Notes: generated by a model not told the origin, from the sequence alone. Counted from the stretch's first letter, positions 33,418 through 42,698 are shown. The stretch is 64,000 nucleotides of DNA from REEB95 sp963785735 (GCA_963785735.1 CAWAWJ010000001.1:1178001-1242000), one strand, 5' to 3'. Made by a program: numbers and translations.

Positions 33418-34353
33418 ATGGACGTGATGATCGAAGCGCGCGGCCTGAGCCGGCGGTTCGGCCCGATTGTGGCGGTGGATGGCGTCTCCTTCGCCGTCGG
33501 GCGCGGCGAGGTGCTGGGCTTCCTCGGCCCCAACGGCGCCGGCAAATCCACCACCATGAAGATGATTACGGGATTCCTCGCGCCCACATCCGGCACGGCC
33601 TTGGTCTGCGGCGCCGACATTCTCGGCGCACCGGTCGCGGCCAAGCGCCATCTGGGCTATCTGCCGGAAGGCGCGCCGGCCTATCCCGACATGACCCCCA
33701 AAAGCTTCCTGCGTTTCATCGCGGCGATCCGCGGCTTCGATGGCGCCGAGGCGAAAAAGCGCATCGCGCTCGCGGTCGAGCGGCTGGCGCTTGAAAACGT
33801 GCTGGAGCAGCCGATCGACACGCTCTCCAAGGGGTTCAAGCGCCGCGTCGGATTGGCCCAGGCGCTGCTGCACGATCCCGAGGTTCTGATCCTCGACGAG
33901 CCGACCGACGGTCTCGATCCCAACCAGAAACGCGAGGTGCGCGCGCTCATCGCCGATCTCGCGCCGCAAAAGGCGATCGTGATCTCGACCCATCTTTTGG
34001 AAGAGGTCGACGCGGTCTGCACCCGCGCCATCGTCATCGCCTCGGGGAAAATCCTGGCCGACGCGACACCGCTCGATCTCGCTTCGCGCTCGCGTCACCA
34101 CAACGCGGTGCGGATTTCTCTCGCCGGATCCGTGCGCGACGCGGCGCTGTCGCTGCAACGCCTGCCCGGCGTGGCTTCGGTCGAGGAGACGGCGGAGGCG
34201 GATGGCGCCGCGTTGCTGGTCTTCCCGCGCGAGGGAAGGGCGATCGTGGGCGAGGTCACCGATCTGGTGCGCACCGCCGGCTGGCCGATCCGGACCTTGC
34301 GCGTCGAGCGCGGCCGGCTCGACGACGTATTCCGTTCCATCACCGGCGGCTGA
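33418..34353 (+). CDS. ABC transporter ATPase, GldA-like
   Basis: This 311-residue ATPase has the Walker A motif GPNGAGKST (37-45), the signature LSKGFKRRVGLAQ, Walker B LILDEPTDGLDP and the switch His in STHLLEEVD. It is the first gene of a four-gene set with an ABC-2 permease, a GldG-like protein and a DUF4340 protein. This is the arrangement of the Gld-type ABC systems, named for gliding in Bacteroidetes but widespread in non-gliding proteobacteria. An upstream GTG would add five residues. Confidence 0.9.
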   Translation: MDVMIEARGLSRRFGPIVAVDGVSFAVGRGEVLGFLGPNGAGKSTTMKMITGFLAPTSGTALVCGADILGAPVAAKRHLGYLPEGAPAYPDMTPKSFLRFIAAIRGFDGAEAKKRIALAVERLALENVLEQPIDTLSKGFKRRVGLAQALLHDPEVLILDEPTDGLDPNQKREVRALIADLAPQKAIVISTHLLEEVDAVCTRAIVIASGKILADATPLDLASRSRHHNAVRISLAGSVRDAALSLQRLPGVASVEETAEADGAALLVFPREGRAIVGEVTDLVRTAGWPIRTLRVERGRLDDVFRSITGG

Positions 34354-34359
34354 GGCGAG

Positions 34360-35094
34360 ATGCGCGGGACGCTGGTCATCTTCCGCCGCGAGCTTGCGAG
34401 CTATTTCGCGACACCCTTGGCCTATGTGTTCATCGTCATCTTCCTGGTCATGGCGGGGGCGACCACCTTCTTCATCGGCAATTTCTTCGATCGCGGCCAG
34501 GCCGATCTCCAGCCCTTTTTCGCCTATCATCCCTGGCTCTATCTGGTGCTGATCCCGGCCTTGTCGATGCGGCTCTGGGCCGAGGAGCGCAAGAGCGGCA
34601 CCATCGAATTGTTTTTGACCTTGCCGATTTCGGTGTGGGAAGCGGTGCTCGGCAAGTTCCTGGCGGCCTGGACCTTCACCGGCATCGCGCTGGCGCTCAC
34701 ATTTCCGTTCTGGATCACGGTCAATGTGCTGGGGGTTCCGGATAACGGCGTGATCCTGGCGAGCTATCTCGGCAGCTTCCTCATGGCCGGCGCGTTTCTG
34801 GCCCTGGGCGCGGCGCTGTCGGCGCTGACCAAGAGCCAGGTGATCGCCTTCGTCATGACAGCGGCCGCGTGCTTCGTCTTCACCGTGACCGGCTTGCCCA
34901 CGCTGCTGGGATTCCTCGCCGGCTGGGTTTCGCCCGCCCTGCTCGACACGGCGCAAGGCTTCAGTTTCCTCGGCCATTTCAACGCCATCCTGCGCGGCGT
35001 CATCCAACTCGACGACGCGGTGTTCTTCGTCTCCGCGATTGTGCTGTTCCTCTGCGCCAACGCGATCATCGTCGAACTCAAGAAGGCGGATTGA
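34360..35094 (+). CDS. ABC-2 permease, GldF-like
   Basis: This 244-residue membrane subunit has six hydrophobic segments and the conserved FRRELASYFATPLAYVFIV start, a periplasmic loop with RGQADLQPFFAYHPWLYLVLIP (two adjoining pieces) and AEERKSGTIELFLTLPIS (the coupling helix region). It follows the ATPase by 6 bases with GAGG before its ATG, so the two form one transporter. The substrate is unknown. Confidence 0.9.
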   Translation: MRGTLVIFRRELASYFATPLAYVFIVIFLVMAGATTFFIGNFFDRGQADLQPFFAYHPWLYLVLIPALSMRLWAEERKSGTIELFLTLPISVWEAVLGKFLAAWTFTGIALALTFPFWITVNVLGVPDNGVILASYLGSFLMAGAFLALGAALSALTKSQVIAFVMTAAACFVFTVTGLPTLLGFLAGWVSPALLDTAQGFSFLGHFNAILRGVIQLDDAVFFVSAIVLFLCANAIIVELKKAD

Positions 35095-35098
35095 GGCG

Positions 35099-37054
35099 AT
35101 GACGATGCGCCTGTCCTTGCCGCGATCACGCAACGCCACGGCGCTTCTGGCCCTGGGCGCGGCCGTGGTGCTGTTCGTCTCGTTGAACGTCATCGCCCAG
35201 AATTGGCTTGCCTCGGTCCGGCTCGATCTGACCCAGGGCGGGCTTTACACCCTGTCGTCCGGCACGCGCGCGACGCTCGCCAAGATCGAGGAGCCGATTA
35301 CGCTGCGCTTCTATTACTCGCCGCAGCTCGGCCAGGAGATTCCGTCCTATGGCGTCTATGCCGACAGGGTGCGCGAGATGCTCAAATCTTATGCCGCCCG
35401 CGCCGGCGGCAAGATCCAGCTCGAGCTGCTCGATCCCGAGCCGTTCTCGCCGACCGAGGACCGCGCGGTGGCCTTCGGGCTCCAGGGCGTGCCGCTCGAC
35501 CAAAGCGGCGAGCAGGTCTATTTCGGCCTGGCCGGCACCAATTCGACCGACGACCAGGAGATCGTTTCCTTCTTCCAGCCCGAGCGCGAACGCTTCCTCG
35601 AATACGATCTGACCAAGCTCATCCACACCCTCGCCGATCCCACCAAGACCGTGGTAGGGCTCGCGACCGAGCTGCCGATGGAAGGCGACCTGATGGCGGC
35701 GATGCAGGGCCGGCCGCTGGTGCCCTATGTCGTGCTCGACCAGATGCGCCAGCTTTATGATGTGCGTCTCATCGGCACCGGTTTCGACGCCGTGCCCGCC
35801 GACGTCAATGTGCTGATGCTGGTCCAGCCGCAGAACCTCGCCCCCAAGACGCTCTACGCCATCGACCAGTACATGATGAAGGGCGGCCATGCCCTGGTCT
35901 TCGTCGATCCGGCTTCGGAGACCCAGGCGCTCCATCCGAGCCAGCTCAATCCGCCGGGCCAACCCATGGACAGCGATCTCGCGCCGCTGTTCAAGGCCTG
36001 GGGATTGGAAATGGAGCCGAAGCTGGTCGCCGGCGACCGCCAGGCGGCGATGAAGGTGAATGCCGGGACCGCGAGCAGCGTCCAGGCGGTCGATTACGTC
36101 GCCTGGCTCGCGCTCAAGGCGGCCAATCTCAACCGCGACGATCTCATCACCGCCGATCTGTCGCAGATCAACATGGCCACGGCCGGAATTCTTAAACCGC
36201 TGCCCGGCGCCAAGACCGATTTCTCGCCGCTGATTTCGACCTCGACGGATTCAATGGAAATTCCAGTGGAGAAGGTCGAGGCGCCGCTGCCCGATCTCGC
36301 CGGGCTCTTAAGCGGTTTCAAGCCCAGCGGGGAGAAGCTGGTTCTGGCCGCGCATGTCACCGGCCCGGCCGACACCGCTTTCCCCGATGGGCCCCCCGCG
36401 GCCCCCGCAGCGGGGCCGCAAAAGAATGGATCGCCGGATAAGGCAAAAAAAGACGCGCCGCCCCCGGCGCCCCAGATCAAGACCGCGGCGCAGCCGCTCG
36501 ATGTCGTGGTGGTGGCCGATACCGACCTGCTCGACGACCGTTTCTGGGTCGATGTGCAGGATTTCTTCGGCCAGCGCGTCGCCGTGGCCAACGCCAACAA
36601 CGGCGATCTCGTCACCAACGCCATCGACGTGCTGTCGGGCGGCGCCGATCTGGTGGGCTTGCGCTCGCGCGGCTCCTCGGCGCGGCCCTTCGATCTGGTG
36701 CAGGATATCCAGCGCCAAGCCGATGCGCGCTACCAGGCAAGCGAGAAGTCGCTCGAGGATCAGCTCAAGGACACCCAGCGGAAGCTCAAGGATCTGCGCG
36801 AATCGGCCGACAAGCCGGGCGCCCAGCCCGACGCGGCGCAAGCGGCGGCGATCGACAATTTCCGCGATCAGCTGCTCGCCACCAGGCGCCAGCTGCGCGC
36901 GGTGCAGCTGGCCGAGCGCCAGGATTTGAATTTCCTCAAGGGCCTGCTCGAATTCTTCGATATCGCCTTCATCCCGATCCTGGTGGCGGTGGCCGCCGCC
37001 ATCATCTTCCTGCTCCGGCTGCGGCGCCGCGCGCGGGCCTCGCGCACCGTTTGA
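35099..37054 (+). CDS. GldG-like ABC system periplasmic protein
   Basis: This 651-residue protein has an N-terminal hydrophobic anchor (about 14-33), a large periplasmic part with the GldG-family segment RLDLTQGGLYTLSSGTRATL and VDPASET, a Pro/Ala-rich linker near 435-465, a coiled coil near 560-605 (QLKDTQRKLKDLRESADK) and a C-terminal membrane helix followed by RLRRRARASRTV. It belongs to the ABC-type uncharacterised transport family (PF09822). It probably works with the ATPase and permease in the envelope. The start overlaps none and lies 4 bases after the permease. Confidence 0.88.
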   Translation: MTMRLSLPRSRNATALLALGAAVVLFVSLNVIAQNWLASVRLDLTQGGLYTLSSGTRATLAKIEEPITLRFYYSPQLGQEIPSYGVYADRVREMLKSYAARAGGKIQLELLDPEPFSPTEDRAVAFGLQGVPLDQSGEQVYFGLAGTNSTDDQEIVSFFQPERERFLEYDLTKLIHTLADPTKTVVGLATELPMEGDLMAAMQGRPLVPYVVLDQMRQLYDVRLIGTGFDAVPADVNVLMLVQPQNLAPKTLYAIDQYMMKGGHALVFVDPASETQALHPSQLNPPGQPMDSDLAPLFKAWGLEMEPKLVAGDRQAAMKVNAGTASSVQAVDYVAWLALKAANLNRDDLITADLSQINMATAGILKPLPGAKTDFSPLISTSTDSMEIPVEKVEAPLPDLAGLLSGFKPSGEKLVLAAHVTGPADTAFPDGPPAAPAAGPQKNGSPDKAKKDAPPPAPQIKTAAQPLDVVVVADTDLLDDRFWVDVQDFFGQRVAVANANNGDLVTNAIDVLSGGADLVGLRSRGSSARPFDLVQDIQRQADARYQASEKSLEDQLKDTQRKLKDLRESADKPGAQPDAAQAAAIDNFRDQLLATRRQLRAVQLAERQDLNFLKGLLEFFDIAFIPILVAVAAAIIFLLRLRRRARASRTV

Positions 37055-37067
37055 GGAGGGCGGCGCC

Positions 37068-38090
37068 ATGCAGAGAAAATTCCTGATCGCGCTTCTCGCC
37101 GTCACGGCGGTGGCGGCGATTCTGGCGGTGGTGTCCTCGCTCGGCGGCGGGCCCAATTCCAATCCGCAAATCGGCCGGCCGGTCTTGGCCGGTCTCGCGC
37201 CCCGTCTCGCCGAGGCAAGCCAGGTGACGCTGGTCCATGGCGAGGCGAAGACCACGCTTTCGCGCAGCGGCGACCACTGGGTGGTGGCGGAGCGCGGCGA
37301 TTACCCTGCCGACGCGCAGAAGCTGCGCCAGCTGCTGCTGGGCCTGGCCGGGCTCACCTATATCGAGCCCAAGACCAAGGAAGCGAAGAATTATCCGAAG
37401 CTCCAGGTTGAGGATGCCGGGGCCAAGGATTCGCAATCGACGCTGATTTCGGTGCCCGGGGATCAGGGCGCGTTGCTGGGCGAAATCATCGCCGGCAAGC
37501 GCGTGACCGACGCGCTGGGCGGCGGCGATGACGGCGTCTATGTGAGAAAGCCCGGCGCCGCGCAGTCCTGGCTGGCGCGCGGCACGCTCGATCTGTCCGA
37601 CACGCCGGGCTGGCTCGATCCCGCGCTGCTCGATCTGCCGGGGGCGGGGGTGAAAGAGGCGCTGCTCGCATCGCCCGACGGATCCCGGCTCACCATCGCG
37701 CGAAACCAGCCCGCGGATAAATTCCGTCTTGCCGAGTTGCCCAAGGACAAGAAGCTTCGTGGCGACGACGCGCTCGACGCCATTGCCGGCGCGCTCGCCG
37801 GCTTGAAATTGAGCGACGTCAGACAAGCCGCCGATTTCGCCTGGCCCAAGACCGGGGTGAGCCGCGCTCAATTCACCTTCTTCAACGGGCTGGTGGTGAG
37901 CATCGAGATCGTGGATCTGGACAAGACCAGCTGGGCGCGTTTCACCGCCACGGGGTCGGGCGAATTCTCGGCCCCGGCGCGGGCATTGAACGCGCGCGTC
38001 GCAGGCTGGGTCTATGCGCTGCCCGCCTTCAAGGCCAATCTCCTCAAGGCCCGGCTCGCCGATTTGCTGGCGCCCGCCAAATCCTCCTGA
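37068..38090 (+). CDS. DUF4340 domain protein
   Basis: This 340-residue protein has a single N-terminal membrane anchor (about 6-24) and a periplasmic DUF4340 region with VTLVHGEAKTTLSRSGDHWVV near the start. DUF4340 genes very often close Gld-type ABC operons, as here. It is presumed to be an accessory envelope subunit. No enzymatic motif was seen. Confidence 0.85.
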   Translation: MQRKFLIALLAVTAVAAILAVVSSLGGGPNSNPQIGRPVLAGLAPRLAEASQVTLVHGEAKTTLSRSGDHWVVAERGDYPADAQKLRQLLLGLAGLTYIEPKTKEAKNYPKLQVEDAGAKDSQSTLISVPGDQGALLGEIIAGKRVTDALGGGDDGVYVRKPGAAQSWLARGTLDLSDTPGWLDPALLDLPGAGVKEALLASPDGSRLTIARNQPADKFRLAELPKDKKLRGDDALDAIAGALAGLKLSDVRQAADFAWPKTGVSRAQFTFFNGLVVSIEIVDLDKTSWARFTATGSGEFSAPARALNARVAGWVYALPAFKANLLKARLADLLAPAKSS

Positions 38091-38103
38091 GGGTCCAATC
38101 CCC

Positions 38104-38298
38104 GTGAGCAGCGATCCCGCCTCGCCCTGCATCCGGCTCTGCCTGTTCGACCCGGCGAGCGGGCTGTGCCGCGGCTGCCGCCGGTCGATCGAGGAGATAT
38201 CCGCCTGGCCGACGCTTGACGGCGCGGCCAAACGCCGGATTCTTGCCGATTTGCCGCGCCGAACCGTCATGCCCGTGGCTCGCCCCAGCCCTGCGTGA
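38104..38298 (+). CDS. DUF1289 small cysteine-rich protein
   Basis: This 64-residue protein has a GTG start at 38104. Four cysteines lie in SPCIRLCLFD and GLCRGCRRSIEEI, the DUF1289 pattern, followed by the conserved SAWPTLDGAAKRRIL stretch. The Cys arrangement suggests metal or Fe-S binding. The role is unknown. It is 13 bases downstream of the DUF4340 gene. Confidence 0.83.
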   Translation: MSSDPASPCIRLCLFDPASGLCRGCRRSIEEISAWPTLDGAAKRRILADLPRRTVMPVARPSPA

Positions 38299-38324
38299 GC
38301 CGGGTCGCCTTTTGGCGGCGCGCT

Positions 38325-38336
38325 CCTTATATAAGG
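38325..38336 (+). promoter_or_regulatory. palindrome CCTTATATAAGG before the pirin gene
   Basis: A perfect 12-base palindrome lies 16 bases before the pirin start codon and directly upstream of its GAGAGGAA ribosome binding site. It may be a regulator site or include a -10 element, but no -35 box is evident. Confidence 0.4.
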
Positions 38337-38352
38337 TTCGAGAGAGGAACCC

Positions 38353-39198
38353 ATGCGCGATCAAACGAAGACCCTGCGGCCCGTGGCAAGGCTGGTGCGC
38401 GGCATGCCGGCCAATGACGGCGACGGCGTCAAGCTGACGCGTGTCATCGGCGGCCCCGGCCTGCCCGAGCTCGATCCTTTCCTGCTGCTCGACGAGATAC
38501 GCTCGGATTCCGGCGCTGATTACGCCGGCGGTTTTCCCGAGCATCCGCATCGCGGCTTCGAGACCGTGACCTATGTCCTCGCCGGGCGCATGCGCCACGG
38601 CGACAACAAGGGGAATAAGGGCCTGCTGGTGCCGGGCTCGGTGCAATGGATGACCGCCGGCCGCGGCATCGTCCATTCCGAAATGCCGGAGCAAGAGGAC
38701 GGGCTGATGTGGGGCTTCCAGCTCTGGGTCAATCTGCCGGCGAAACACAAGATGATGGCGCCGCGTTATCAGGACATCGATCCCGCGCGCATTCCCGAAA
38801 CCGTCTTGCCGGGCGGCGTGAAGCTGCGCGTGCTCGCCGGGTCCGTGGGCAAGACCAAGGGACCGGTCGAGGGCATCGTCACCGAGCCGCTGCTGCTCGA
38901 CGTAACGCTGCCGGGAGGAGCCGCCGCCGATATTGACCTGCCGGCGGGCCACAACGTCTTCGCCTATGTCTTCGATGGCAATGCCGCGCTCGGGGAGCCG
39001 CCGCAACGCGTCGAGCGCGGCCAGATCGCCGTGTTCGGCCCGGGCGAAGCGGTCCGACTCGCGGGCGGGCCCGGGCGCGTGCTGCTGGCGGCGGGGCATC
39101 CGCTGAACGAGCCGGTGGCGCGCTATGGCCCCTTCGTCATGAACACGCCGGATGAAATCCGCCAGGCGATCACCGACTACCAATCGGGCCGATTTTAA
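38353..39198 (+). CDS. pirin family protein
   Basis: This 281-residue bicupin has the metal-binding cupin motif FPEHPHRGFETVTYVLAG, a second half of the site in GIVHSEMPE, and the PAKHKMMAPRYQ segment typical of pirins. Some bacterial pirins act as quercetinases and others bind partner proteins. The residues of the N-terminal iron site (His, His, His, Glu) are present, so it could be an active dioxygenase. Confidence 0.9.
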   Translation: MRDQTKTLRPVARLVRGMPANDGDGVKLTRVIGGPGLPELDPFLLLDEIRSDSGADYAGGFPEHPHRGFETVTYVLAGRMRHGDNKGNKGLLVPGSVQWMTAGRGIVHSEMPEQEDGLMWGFQLWVNLPAKHKMMAPRYQDIDPARIPETVLPGGVKLRVLAGSVGKTKGPVEGIVTEPLLLDVTLPGGAAADIDLPAGHNVFAYVFDGNAALGEPPQRVERGQIAVFGPGEAVRLAGGPGRVLLAAGHPLNEPVARYGPFVMNTPDEIRQAITDYQSGRF

Positions 39199-39255
39199 GG
39201 GTAATCTCTATAGGGGGCGGCTCGCTTGCGAAGGCGGGCCGCAGGGGAGAAGCCG

Positions 39256-39576
39256 ATGGGACGAATAGCCTCGATCGCATTGATGTTCCTGGCCCCGCTG
39301 CTGGTTTTGGCCTGCAACGGGCCGGGGCAATGGAACAAGGATGGCGCGACGCCCGCCATGGCGGCGGCGGACCTCGCCGATTGCAACAGCTTCGCCCAAT
39401 CGGCTTCGCGCACCGACGCCAATATCAACCAGGATATTTTATCGGCGCGCGGCAAGGATTGGCAGGATACCGGCGCGCTGGCGACCATCCGCGACACGTA
39501 CCAGGCGCGCAACCAGGATCAGTCGCAAGGCATCATCTTCCGCTGCATGGTCGGCAAGGGCTACGCCCCGGGCTGA
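39256..39576 (+). CDS. small predicted lipoprotein
   Basis: This 106-residue protein starts at 39256 after a GGGGAGA site. It has a basic N terminus (MGRIAS), a hydrophobic stretch and a lipobox-like VLAC with Cys20. The mature part holds two more cysteines (DCNSFAQ and FRCMVGKGYAP). The GYAP ending with a preceding Cys is seen in many small periplasmic proteins of alphaproteobacteria. No function is assigned. Confidence 0.72.
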   Translation: MGRIASIALMFLAPLLVLACNGPGQWNKDGATPAMAAADLADCNSFAQSASRTDANINQDILSARGKDWQDTGALATIRDTYQARNQDQSQGIIFRCMVGKGYAPG

Positions 39577-39598
39577 GCGCGCGCGGGTTAAGTGGGCT

Positions 39599-40465
39599 TC
39601 AGCGCCTTTGCGTCGAGGCCGCCGGTTTTCCGGACTTGCCGTCAATCGAACTCGGCCCGTAGCAATGCTCGGGTCCGGGGAAGCGGTGCTGCCGCACCTC
39701 CTCGGCATAAGACGCCGCCGCCGCGGATACCAGGGGACCGAGTTCGGCATAGCGCTTGACGAAGCGCGGCGATTGCATGCCGGACAATCCCAGCAGATCC
39801 TCGGTGACCAGAATCTGCCCGTCGCAGGCGGGCGAGGCGCCGATGCCGATGGTGGGAACGTGAACGGCTTCGGTGGCGCGGCGCGCCACCGGCTCGCTGG
39901 TGCCTTCGATGACGATGGCGAAGCAGCCGGCCTGGGCCGCCGCGCGCGCATCGGCCATCACCCGCGCGGCCTCAGCCTCGCTGCGGCCCTGCGCGCGGAA
40001 GCCGCCGATGACGTTGACCGATTGCGGCTGCAAGCCGATATGGCCCAGCACCGGAATGCCGCGCTCGACCAGAAAGCGCACCGTCTCGGCCATCGCCTCG
40101 CCGCCTTCAAGCTTGACGCCGGCGGCGCCGGTTTCGGCCATGATGCGCGCGGCGCCGTGGAACGCCTGGGCGGGGCTTTCCTGATAGCTGCCGAATGGCA
40201 TGTCGACGATGACGCAGGCGCGCTTCGCCCCACGCACCACCGCCGCGCCATGCGCGATCATCATCTCGAGCGTCACTGGCAGCGTGCTTTCGAAGCCGTA
40301 GATCACCATGCCGAGCGAATCCCCGACCAGCAGCAGATCGGCGATCGGGTCCAAGAGCCGCGCCATCGGCGTGCTGTAAGCGGTGAGGCACACGACCGGC
40401 TCGCCCCCCTTGCGGCGCGCGATGTCGAGGGGCGTCAGTTTCTTGAGGGAGGGGGTGGCGGTCAT
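39599..40465 (-). CDS. panB: 3-methyl-2-oxobutanoate hydroxymethyltransferase
   Basis: PanB adds a hydroxymethyl group from methylene-tetrahydrofolate to 2-oxoisovalerate to give ketopantoate, the first step to pantothenate and CoA. The 288-residue protein has LTAYSTPMARLLD, VGDSLGMVIYG with the Mg-binding Asp, IVDMPFGSYQ, GVKLEGG and GHIGLQPQS. panC is not adjacent, unlike in many genomes. The ATG at 40465 was chosen over upstream in-frame starts because it matches the family. Confidence 0.95.
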   Translation of the reverse strand: MTATPSLKKLTPLDIARRKGGEPVVCLTAYSTPMARLLDPIADLLLVGDSLGMVIYGFESTLPVTLEMMIAHGAAVVRGAKRACVIVDMPFGSYQESPAQAFHGAARIMAETGAAGVKLEGGEAMAETVRFLVERGIPVLGHIGLQPQSVNVIGGFRAQGRSEAEAARVMADARAAAQAGCFAIVIEGTSEPVARRATEAVHVPTIGIGASPACDGQILVTEDLLGLSGMQSPRFVKRYAELGPLVSAAAASYAEEVRQHRFPGPEHCYGPSSIDGKSGKPAASTQRR

Positions 40466-40634
40466 GGGGTGGCTTTCATCCGAGCGGTTCAAGCGGCGCA
40501 TTTTATGCCCGAACCCGCCGCGAAAACGACATAAAAGCCCATGCATGGCGCGGCCTTAACCCATGGCGGGCTTGTCAATCGCCGCCGGGGGGCTTAAGTC
40601 ATCGTCTTAACAAGCGGATTTCCGGAGCGGTTTG

Positions 40635-41681
40635 ATGACTTACAGGGTCGCGGTGGTGGGCGCCACCGGCAATGTCGGCCGCGAGATGCTGAGCATCCTC
40701 GCCGAACGCCAATTCCCCGTGTCCAAGGTCCATGCCGTCGCCTCCGAGCGTTCGGCCGGGGCCGAGGTGTCCTTCGGCGAGAATTCGGTTCTCAAGGTCG
40801 AGGACCTCGACAAGTTCGACTTCAAGGGCGTCGATCTCGCGCTGTTCTCGCCCGGCGCCAAGGTGTCGGCGGTGCACGCGCCGCGCGCCGCCAAGGCCGG
40901 AGCGGTCGTCATCGACAACACCTCGCAATTCCGCATGGACAAGGACGTGCCGTTGGTGGTGCCCGAGGTCAATCCCGAGGCGATCGCGCAATACCAGAAG
41001 CGCGGCATCATCGCCAATCCCAATTGCTCGACCATCCAGCTGGTGGTGGCGTTGAAGCCGTTGCACGATCTCGCGCGCATCAAGCGCGTGGTGGTGGCGA
41101 CGTATCAGTCGGTGTCGGGCGCCGGCCGCGAGGCGATGGACGAGCTCTTCAGCCAGACGCGCGGCGTCTTCGTCAACGATCCGATCCGCAAGGAACAGTT
41201 CACCAAGCAGATCGCCTTCAACGTCATTCCCCATATCGACGTGTTCGTCGATGGCGGCGATACGAAGGAGGAATGGAAGATGGCGGGCGAGACGCGCAAG
41301 ATACTCGGCATGGATATCGCGCTCACCGCCACCTGCGTGCGCGTGCCGGTGTTCATCGGCCACGCCGAGGCGGTCAATGTCGAGTTCGAGAAGCCCCTGG
41401 ACGAGGCCCAGGCCCGGAGCGCGCTCAAGAAGGCGCCGGGCGTTATCGTCGTCGACCATCGCGCCGACGAGGGCTATGTCACCCCGGCCGAGACGGCGGG
41501 CGAGGACGCGGTTTATGTGAGCCGCATCCGCAAGGATCCGACGGTGCCGCACGGCCTCAATCTGTGGGTGGTGGCCGACAATCTGCGCAAGGGCGCGGCC
41601 TTGAACGCGGTGCAGATCGCCGAGGTGCTGGTGCGCGATTATCTGAAATCGGCGGCCAAGGCACCCGCCCGCGCGCTCTGA
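40635..41681 (+). CDS. asd: aspartate-semialdehyde dehydrogenase
   Basis: Asd reduces aspartyl phosphate to aspartate semialdehyde, the branch point to lysine, diaminopimelate, threonine and methionine. The 348-residue protein has the NADP motif GATGNVG at 9-15 and the catalytic cysteine C131 in NPNCSTIQ. The start is the ATG at 40635; an adjacent TTG is not needed. The 170 bases upstream contain no clear promoter. Confidence 0.96.
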   Translation: MTYRVAVVGATGNVGREMLSILAERQFPVSKVHAVASERSAGAEVSFGENSVLKVEDLDKFDFKGVDLALFSPGAKVSAVHAPRAAKAGAVVIDNTSQFRMDKDVPLVVPEVNPEAIAQYQKRGIIANPNCSTIQLVVALKPLHDLARIKRVVVATYQSVSGAGREAMDELFSQTRGVFVNDPIRKEQFTKQIAFNVIPHIDVFVDGGDTKEEWKMAGETRKILGMDIALTATCVRVPVFIGHAEAVNVEFEKPLDEAQARSALKKAPGVIVVDHRADEGYVTPAETAGEDAVYVSRIRKDPTVPHGLNLWVVADNLRKGAALNAVQIAEVLVRDYLKSAAKAPARAL

Positions 41682-41691
41682 TCCTGGCCGC

Positions 41692-42588
41692 TTGAAAGCC
41701 TTGGGCGCGCGTCCCCGCCGCAGCGTGCTGTTCGTGCCGGGCTCGAACGCCCGCGCGCTGGAAAAAGCGCGTGGCCTGCCGGCCGACGCGCTGATCTTCG
41801 ATCTCGAGGATTCGGTGGCGCCCGGCGCCAAGGACGAGGCGCGCAAATCCATGGCGGCGGCGGTAGCGAAAGGCGGTTTTGGCGGGCGCGAGCTGATTCT
41901 GCGCGCGAACGGGCTCGACACGTCCTGGGCCGAGGACGATCTCAAGGCGGCGGCGCAGATGGGAATCGACGCCGTGCTGCTGCCCAAGGTCGAAAGCGCG
42001 AACGATCCGCGCCGCGCCGAGGCGCTGCTCATTTCAGCGGGCGCGCCCAAGGATCTCGGACTCTGGTGCATGATGGAGACTTCTCGCGCCATGCTGCACG
42101 CCGAGGCGATCGCCTCCGCGACGCCGCGGTTGAAGGCGCTGGTCATGGGCACCGCCGATCTGTCGAAGGAACTCCATGCCGAGGAAACACCCTCGCGCGA
42201 GCCGATGGTGACGGCGCTTGGCCTTGTCGTGCTGGCGGCGCGCGCTTACGGCTTGGCTCTGCTCGACGGCGTCTATTTCGATCTCGAGAACGCCGATGGA
42301 TTTGAGCGGGAATGCCGCCAGGGCCGGGCCTTGGGCTTCGACGGCAAGACGCTGATCCACCCCAAGACCATATCCTGCGCCAACGCCGTGTTCTCGCCGA
42401 CATCCGCCGAACTCGACCGCGCGCGGCGCGTGATCGCGGCGCATGAGGCGGCCTTGGCCAAGGGCCAGGGCGTCGCGGTGCTCGATGGCAGGCTGGTCGA
42501 GCGTCTCCATGTCGAGGCAGCGCGCCGCGTTCTCGACCTGGCTTCCGCCATAGCATCACGCGAACAGAGGCTTGGCCGCGACACTTGA
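41692..42588 (+). CDS. CitE-like acyl-CoA lyase (HpcH/HpaI family)
   Basis: This 298-residue protein of the HpcH/HpaI aldolase/citrate lyase beta family has RRSVLFVPGSNARALEKA, the metal- and CoA-site DLEDSVAP, LLPKVESA, CMMETSRAML and DGKTLIHPKT. Relatives cleave citryl-, malyl- or citramalyl-CoA. The gene sits 10 bases after asd and before sdhCDAB, suggesting a role near the TCA cycle, but the substrate is not decided by sequence. The likely start is a TTG. Confidence 0.85.
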   Translation: MKALGARPRRSVLFVPGSNARALEKARGLPADALIFDLEDSVAPGAKDEARKSMAAAVAKGGFGGRELILRANGLDTSWAEDDLKAAAQMGIDAVLLPKVESANDPRRAEALLISAGAPKDLGLWCMMETSRAMLHAEAIASATPRLKALVMGTADLSKELHAEETPSREPMVTALGLVVLAARAYGLALLDGVYFDLENADGFERECRQGRALGFDGKTLIHPKTISCANAVFSPTSAELDRARRVIAAHEAALAKGQGVAVLDGRLVERLHVEAARRVLDLASAIASREQRLGRDT

Positions 42589-42628
42589 CCTATACGATAT
42601 TTACGGACATGGGCTTTCCGGTGTGGCG

Positions 42629-42658
42629 TTGACTAAAGGGCGGTGGGCGGTCTAAACC
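42629..42658 (+). promoter_or_regulatory. possible sdh operon promoter
   Basis: TTGACT (42629-42634) and TAAACC (42653-42658) are 18 bases apart, about 40 bases before sdhC. The -35 match is good and the -10 match weak. An 8-base tandem, AGGTCCTA then AGGTCCTT (42680-42695), lies just downstream. Confidence 0.35.
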
Positions 42659-42698
42659 AAGCCCCTCGATCGCGTTTCCAGGTCCTAAGGTCCTTCGG

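Noticed and set aside
33283..35193. 636-codon open frame antisense to the ABC ATPase and permease
   Set aside because: Composition is dominated by Arg, Gln, His and Glu and it lies opposite two clear genes; a shadow frame.
40514..40543. Nine-codon ORF ending Lys-Thr-Thr upstream of asd as a possible leader peptide
   Set aside because: Too short, with only one Lys and two Thr codons, no ribosome binding site and no following hairpin with T-run.
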